A program made the translations under genes and the position numbers. From the NCBI GenBank assembly GCA_027946555.1, contig JAPEVC010000134.1:36859-100858 (forward strand): 64,000 nt of DNA. Reading direction: 5' to 3'. This DNA is from Gnomoniopsis sp. IMI 355080. Its lineage: Eukaryota > Ascomycota > Sordariomycetes > Diaporthales > Gnomoniaceae. Shown here one piece after another: positions 58,665-64,000 of the stretch; position 1 is the stretch's first letter; the number at the start of each line of letters is the position of its first letter. The notes beneath the pieces were generated by a model that ran no database searches, was not told the DNA's origin, and saw only the letters and a program-made list of their open reading frames with translations.

Positions 58665-61600
58665 CGCGGTCTGCTGCAGTCATATGTGAAAAGAAAGCAA
58701 GACAACCTGGCGTCCCAGGCTCCGGCGACGACTTGCAAGGTTGGCCACGTGCTGCAAGTTGCATATAGGTGAGTAGTATAAGCCGTCAAGCAGAGCCATA
58801 TGCAGGTACCATCATAGCAGATTGTGTTTCAGAAGAGTCCGCCAGGAACAAAGACGTTGAGAAAAAGAAATGCGTTCAGATGTGACACTGCGAAGCAGAA
58901 GACGAATCAAATACTGAGGACCGGATCGGTGCCGTTGTGCCGGAAAGGGTAATTACAGATGGGAATGGCAACAGGCGTCGGGGTAGCACATGTAGGTAGA
59001 CTACAATCATAGTTATGTATTACTCGCAAATTTCCAACGCGCGTATCACGCTATAAACGCCACATGAACCGAATTTTGTAAGACGATCTGCAAAGCATAG
59101 CTTAGGCAATATCCTCCGATCCTAGAGCGGAGTCTTGCTAACGCCTCGGAACTTAATTTACTTTTTGTGCAAGGGGACGTTTCTGTGTAGAAGCACATTG
59201 GCACAGTGAAGTCTCCAGCTAATGTGATCGTTGGCTGCAAGTTGCTAAGAGCTATGGAGCCATAGCAGAAGCAAACCTGTGGTGGAAACTTTCCAGGTTT
59301 CTATACTTGACACAGACCTATCCTTGTTGAACGCGCACGCGAAGAGATATGAAGCTAGAATGATGGCCTGAATCAGTAAGACTCGCATGATAGAGGCGTT
59401 ACACCACGGCCACTGTGGCTTGGTATACTGCCGACTATCTCGGGGGCTCGAGGTAGCGTTGAATTTGTAGCCTTGATGATGAGAGCACGGACGTGGTGTT
59501 GAGTGCTCAGAGAGAGGTCTGCAGACGCACTGTCTGTTCAGACGTGTGAAATTGCAGATGCAGGCGCGGCTCAGTAACCCAATAGGGAGTTTCTGAGGCT
59601 GTGGCTGTAAGGAATCTGCCAATGAAACCGTGAAGAGGGCGAGGCCAGTTGCTCTAGACCAAGGACACAAGGACAAGGGTTGGATAACTTTGCTAGTCCG
59701 CCGATGTGGCAGATCGAGGCTGCAGTCCAGCTCGATGTTGAGAACAGACCAAGGGCTGAAGCGGGCCCTCGGGTGCGCACGCCGTTTAGCCGAGGCGAGA
59801 TAGCCTAGATATTCGGTCCGGGATGACTCGACTTGATTGAGACTGTGACTGACACTGGTTCCTCTCCCGCACAAGTTTTTGTGCAGCATCCACAACAGTC
59901 TATGCAGTATCTGGCCAGTACATCCTACACACAACCTCTTCAAGAGTCACAAGGTAGATTTCGGAGGGCTGTCGGCCTCTTCACCTTAGAGGCACTCGCC
60001 GACATCGTCATAACCGACGCAGACAGCGGCCTGCCGTTTTGAGCCATGTTTGAATCCGCTGCGTGCCATAGCGGAGTAGGGCAGGGAGTATCGCCATCGC
60101 GATACAAGGTCATTGTCCAGAAATCCAAAGTCGGTTTGAGATGCGAAATGACAAGTCAAAGCTGCTAGGTGCGGCGGGGAATGGGCTTAGTGGTTCCGTA
60201 GGTGTGTTCTGTCAGCACGAGCCGTGCCTTATGGTGGGGTCGTAAGTACTTGTATCCCAGGTAGGAATATGCAGGGGAAAGCGGTTCCTGCATGAGAATC
60301 GCACCACCACTTGTCATTGCTAGCAAGGTCCAAGACGCCGTTCTATGTGCGCGATGGCACAGGGTTTTCACAAGCACCTGGAGCGAAGCTGTGCCTGTCC
60401 GAAGAAGACATTGGATCCCATAACGGATTCGCGACAATAGCCGGTTGCGGTGGGCCGTCGGACGGAAACCGCCGCGGGTCGAGAGTCGTCATGGGAGGAT
60501 CTCATGAGTGTGGCAGATGTTGCGAGAGGAAGGATGCTTCATCACACTTAGTGAAGTAGGTCTGAATCAGTAGCCTTGTCTCCGGTCAAGGGAGGCCCGA
60601 TTGGCGCCGTCTGAAGGCACAGCTGTTCACCAGCTGGCGTCAACGTCACGACCACTTGTCCACACTGAAGGCATGTTCCTTGAGCAAACCTGTCTTCGCC
60701 GACTCCATTTGTGGAAGAACTATCTACTTGGTAGTACTGTATAGAAACCAGAATTAGGGTCTAATCGGAATTCGGAACTCCACTCATCAACTCCATCGTG
60801 GCGCATCACTTGTGAAGTACTCAGTTGCGAATTTCTCCCACTTTTCAAAGAGTTACGTACATGTAATCAACCATATGGATTGCTTAGCCATGAAACCGCG
60901 AGCGTGGTTGTGACCAGTATTCCCGCACAAATACACACCTAGGTGGAAACTCGTTATGTAAAGCAGAACGGACAATCACCACGATGGTCCATCCCGCACC
61001 GCCCCGCCTAGGCTATGGCTGTATTTTGGTCTGCACCTAGTACTGCCAGTGCCTCCACCCAACCGCATCCCACTTCTATGTCTACACTCATCATGGCGCC
61101 CAGGCTCCCATGTCGACGCATCCCTAGATGCTGAAGAATTATGTGAAGCTTGGTCGCGCGTGGCTAGCTTCAAGTAGAACAGGGGATGAAAGGACATGGC
61201 GTAGCTCGAGATCTAGGGAGGCTCTGGCCCTTGCAAAGAAAGACACTAGCTACGCACTACATCTGCACTACCGCCGGGGAGAAAGTTGAAAGGCGGTTAG
61301 TAACTCGGCAAGGACCGAATGAATCCTTACACAGCAGTGTAGTATGCATCCTTCGTCATTAAGCAGTACAGGATGATCGTTAGAACGTCGATCCAGTACA
61401 TCGTAACTACCTATGTTTCGGCACATGGTGTAGGTAGATGGCGAGCCAGCCAGCCTGGCTTAGTGTTTACCGGCAGCGTGGATGTGTCGTACTGCATCCT
61501 TGTCACTGCCAGGTGGTCCGGCTCCGGTCAGCCGGGTCTCGAAATGACTACCTCTCTAAATGTGAGAGAAGCAATAATCTTCCCCACGAAGCACAGGATA

Positions 61601-61880
61601 TCTGTTTGGATTCGCGTTGGCAATAAACGTTGAATGTATTTGTGTCGCAAAGCTTGGTAAACGCTACCGGACCGGACTTGAAGGCGGACCCGAGCGGGTG
61701 GGTGGTATGGGTAGTTGGAGAAGATGAGGTGAGGAGTCTCCGTCATAATCAATTCACACCTTATTCATGCTATCGACAAATGCAACATCGCGTCTAGTCT
61801 CTCAAAGCCGTCAGACAACAAAGCATTCATTCCCATAACAATCTCAAAAAAGCGTGCCCTCGTCTCCTCAATCTACCAAG
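58665..61880. other. 3.2 kb interval without convincing genes
   Basis: Open frames occur on both strands, the longest 232 codons on the minus strand (59943-59245), but composition and overlap make them look spurious. The end of that frame, from an ATG at 59388, reads MRVLLIQAIILASYLFACAF, like a signal peptide, but only 47 residues long. Near copies of the CCTAGG motif lie at about 60941 and 61007. No tRNA, repeat array or transposon was seen. Confidence 0.45.
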
Positions 61881-62393
61881 ATGTCCTCTCCATCTCAAAT
61901 CGCGCCCATCTACCGTGTCTGGCACCTCTACATCGAGCCATTCAGCGCCTTCTACGGCGCCGTGCTCTGCGCGCGCTCGCCCCTCCTCTACCTCTCTGTC
62001 ATGTCTCCAACCGCCAACCGCTCGCACCACAACTCCGAAGTCCAAATCGTCTTCGACCAGCTGGCCGCGACCTATCTCCTTTTCGCGTTCAACCAAGCTG
62101 TCGTCCTGCGCGTCGCCGACGGGAACCTGCGCGTGTGGCGTGCCCTGCTCGCCGGCATGCTACTCTGTGATATCGTGCACGTGTGGGGCACGAGTAAGGC
62201 GCTGGGACCAACGCTATACGTGCCCACGGAATGGCGGTTGTACGATTGGGTGAATATAGTGATGTTGATTATTCCAGTGGTGCTCAGAAGTGCGTTTTTG
62301 GCGGGGGTGGGGGTGGAGGAGGGGAGAAAGAAGGCTGCGTCACAGACGGGTGCGTCGGGAAGGCAGACGAGGTCGAAGGCCAAGACGGGCTAA
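61881..62393 (+). CDS. Small four-helix fungal membrane protein (DUF7704-like)
   Basis: Single exon, 170 residues, start in AAGATGTCC context. It opens with IAPIYRVWHLYIEPFSAFYG, where the Y-R-x-W and E-P near the first helix are typical of this uncharacterised fungal family. Four membrane segments: AFYGAVLCARSPLLYLSVM, LLFAFNQAVVLRVADGNLRV, ALLAGMLLCDIVHVWGTSKA and WVNIVMLIIPVVLRSAFLAG. A short basic tail rich in K, R and S follows. It converges on the cystinosin gene 216 bases downstream. Function unknown. Confidence 0.75.
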   Translation: MSSPSQIAPIYRVWHLYIEPFSAFYGAVLCARSPLLYLSVMSPTANRSHHNSEVQIVFDQLAATYLLFAFNQAVVLRVADGNLRVWRALLAGMLLCDIVHVWGTSKALGPTLYVPTEWRLYDWVNIVMLIIPVVLRSAFLAGVGVEEGRKKAASQTGASGRQTRSKAKTG

Positions 62394-62609
62394 ATGTTTT
62401 GAATGAGACAGAGGAGATGGAGTTGTGCGGTCGGTGCGCGTGCCAAGCGCTGGTAATACGAAAATTGGAGTCTGGACGTGGGAGAATCATAATGTCAGCG
62501 CGAGGTACTTAGTCTATATATATCTTGGGCATGAACTATCAAGAATCTGAGGTGTATAATAGCAATATCGGTGTCCAAGGTATTGCACAACCTAATTTGA
62601 CCAGCGGCC

Positions 62610-63458
62610 TCAGTCTATCCGCCCATGCGCCTCCCCATTCTCTAGCAACGCAGCCCTCTCGCCCCTCTTGTCATCAAAACCCCGGTACAGCACATAATGC
62701 TGTGTGAAGAAGACCAGATCATAGATCATCGACACTTGACCCAGCGCAAACTTGACCGGATTTCCCGTAACACCGCTCCAGTCCCCTTGCATCGAGCTGT
62801 CAATGAGAAGCTGCGCAATGCTCAGTACGCCGCCTGCAAAATCCAGCAAGATCTGCCAGATGCTCCATCCCACGGTGCTTTTGTTGCGGTAATTCGCCAC
62901 CACCTGCGGCGTGTACTTGATGAGTGTGATCCACAGCTTCACGTAGCCGACCGCGTACACAGCGTCCAGCCAACACCAATCTACTCGGGGTTCCACGGCT
63001 CCACCTTCCTCTGGCACGGACGCGGCGATGAGGACCATGACGGCTAGCACGCCGACGATGCACCCAAACGCCGTGCCTAGAATGAAGCGTGAGGGGCGAT
63101 TACCCGCGGACGGGGCGAAGCGCCATAGCGATGGCAGCAGGTACTGCGATGTGGTGAGGAGCGACAGCACCAGGGCGTGCAGGGCAAAGACGACGTCATT
63201 GAAGGCCACTGCTGGCGCATGGCCATCGTGGCGCGCGGCGTACTGCGCGCGAATCACAGGGCTATAGTAGAACGCAAGATTGGAGACGAGGTAGGCGAAG
63301 AAGCCCAGGCAGTTGATGAGCGGGAAGTCGATGGTCGTGCCCGAGGTGGACTTGCGGTGGGCGTTGAGAATGGGCTGGGGGTAGAAGGAGGCTGACCAGC
63401 ATATTGTGTAGACCCAGCCGAAAAGGCCAGAGAGGACGGAAAGGAAGCTGACGACCAT
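62610..63458 (-). CDS. Cystinosin homologue, PQ-loop cystine transporter
   Basis: Single exon, 282 residues. Cystinosin exports cystine from lysosome or vacuole with protons; the yeast relative is Ers1. Both PQ-loops are present: SASFYPQPILNAHRKST in the first and IKYTPQVVANYRNKSTVGWS in the second, the latter nearly identical to animal cystinosin. The conserved SIWQILLDFAGGVLSIAQ and the C-terminal GQVSMIYDLVFFTQHYVLY follow. Seven hydrophobic helices fit the family. The long luminal N-terminus of human cystinosin is absent, as usual in fungi. Confidence 0.9.
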   Translation of the reverse strand: MVVSFLSVLSGLFGWVYTICWSASFYPQPILNAHRKSTSGTTIDFPLINCLGFFAYLVSNLAFYYSPVIRAQYAARHDGHAPAVAFNDVVFALHALVLSLLTTSQYLLPSLWRFAPSAGNRPSRFILGTAFGCIVGVLAVMVLIAASVPEEGGAVEPRVDWCWLDAVYAVGYVKLWITLIKYTPQVVANYRNKSTVGWSIWQILLDFAGGVLSIAQLLIDSSMQGDWSGVTGNPVKFALGQVSMIYDLVFFTQHYVLYRGFDDKRGERAALLENGEAHGRID

Positions 63459-63911
63459 CGTTGCTATAATCTGTGAGCCATTCGTGTTGTCGGAGAAGAA
63501 ACTGTGTTGAAATCAGAGGAAATTGCGGCTCCGAGACCCTGGTCTCATGAACGCTGCAATTGCGACATCTCCGCTTCGGCACCGACCTTCGGAATAAGCC
63601 GAATACTACGGTAACAATCTCATTCATCATTGGCTACTCAGCGACGACGATCTCGAGCTGATGCAAATAAGACACTTGCATCTCAGAAGGCAAATACAAT
63701 GTCGCGTCTTTTTTCTGTCTTCAAACCACCGATCATACATCAGCGCTGAAAGTCAATTGAGAGCGCCAAAGCCTTGATGAGGTTCTGGTCTTATCTCAGC
63801 TCATCCTTCCTCGTCCGGTAGTGGGTCTCATCCCCCCCCCCACTACTAGGTACTGCCCGCAGCCCACTTCCTTTAATTTATATGATATATCACATCAAGC
63901 CAGTCCTCGCC
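63459..63911. other. Divergent intergenic region
   Basis: Presumed promoters for cystinosin (minus) and the gene starting at 63912. A run of C bases lies near 63832-63842. Confidence 0.45.
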
Positions 63912-64000
63912 ATGGCCAACTTCCTAGATCTCTCCCTCGAACTCCGTGAGCAAATATATCACTACCTCCTCCACCACCCACCCCCAGACCCTCACAGCCC
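63912..64000 (+). CDS. N-terminus of an F-box-like protein, cut by the window
   Basis: Only 29 codons are present. They read MANFLDLSLELREQIYHYLL, the common opening of fungal F-box-like (2EXR-type) proteins, where L-P/S-x-E-L-R-x-x-I-Y is the signature. The ATG has a CCATGGC context. Everything after position 64000 is outside the window. Confidence 0.55.
   Translation, partial: MANFLDLSLELREQIYHYLLHHPPPDPHS

Noticed and set aside
59245..59943. 232-codon open frame on the minus strand
   Set aside because: Composition is irregular, it has no family resemblance, and other long frames overlap it; treated as chance, with only the signal-like 47-residue end noted.

Overview
The window is nuclear DNA of a filamentous ascomycete (Pezizomycotina). 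Most genes are broken by short introns of about 50 to 100 bases with CTNAY-like branch sites. The gene set is typical of that group: a Pth11-type receptor, NLR-like STAND proteins, a Zn2Cys6 regulator, a bZIP of the NxxAQ type, lanosterol synthase, SPO11, SEN2 and SGT1. I cannot name the genus. I worked out exon structures by joining reading frames across canonical splice sites and recognisable protein families; no transcript evidence was available.

Layout. Positions 0.5-17.6 kb form an accessory-looking block. An Atg22-like transporter and a 13-exon hydantoinase/DUF917 fusion diverge from a 428-base promoter. They are followed by a secreted beta-propeller lactonase-like protein with a probable 6-base microexon, a degenerate stretch that may be retroelement debris, a broken SRR1-like gene, a Zn2Cys6 regulator and a phytanoyl-CoA-dioxygenase-like enzyme. 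Between the last two lies an inverted CGG repeat. From 18 to 29 kb come a conserved acidic-tailed protein, YAR1-like ankyrin protein, ERG7, SPO11 and a START-like protein. From 30 to 42 kb come a STAND-like protein with a degenerate P-loop, a 1414-residue AAA ATPase, ceramide glucosyltransferase and the tRNA endonuclease subunit SEN2. From 42 to 58.7 kb come a possible small relic, a bZIP factor, a second secreted propeller, a 1553-residue NACHT-ankyrin NLR, SGT1, a small Cys-rich protein and a Pth11-like receptor. A 3.2 kb stretch without convincing genes follows, then a four-helix membrane protein, cystinosin and the start of an F-box-like gene cut by the window edge.

Points of interest. 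The hydantoinase-DUF917 fusion could carry out two consecutive steps of thiohydantoin (possibly ergothioneine) breakdown, with a transporter next door. The NLR carries an unusual beta-rich C-terminal domain after its ankyrins and sits 0.9 kb from SGT1, an NLR co-chaperone in plants. Three introns appear to be GC-AG. A palindromic TACCTAGGTA motif is scattered through intergenic DNA and introns. I found no CRISPR array, rRNA, tRNA or intact transposon.
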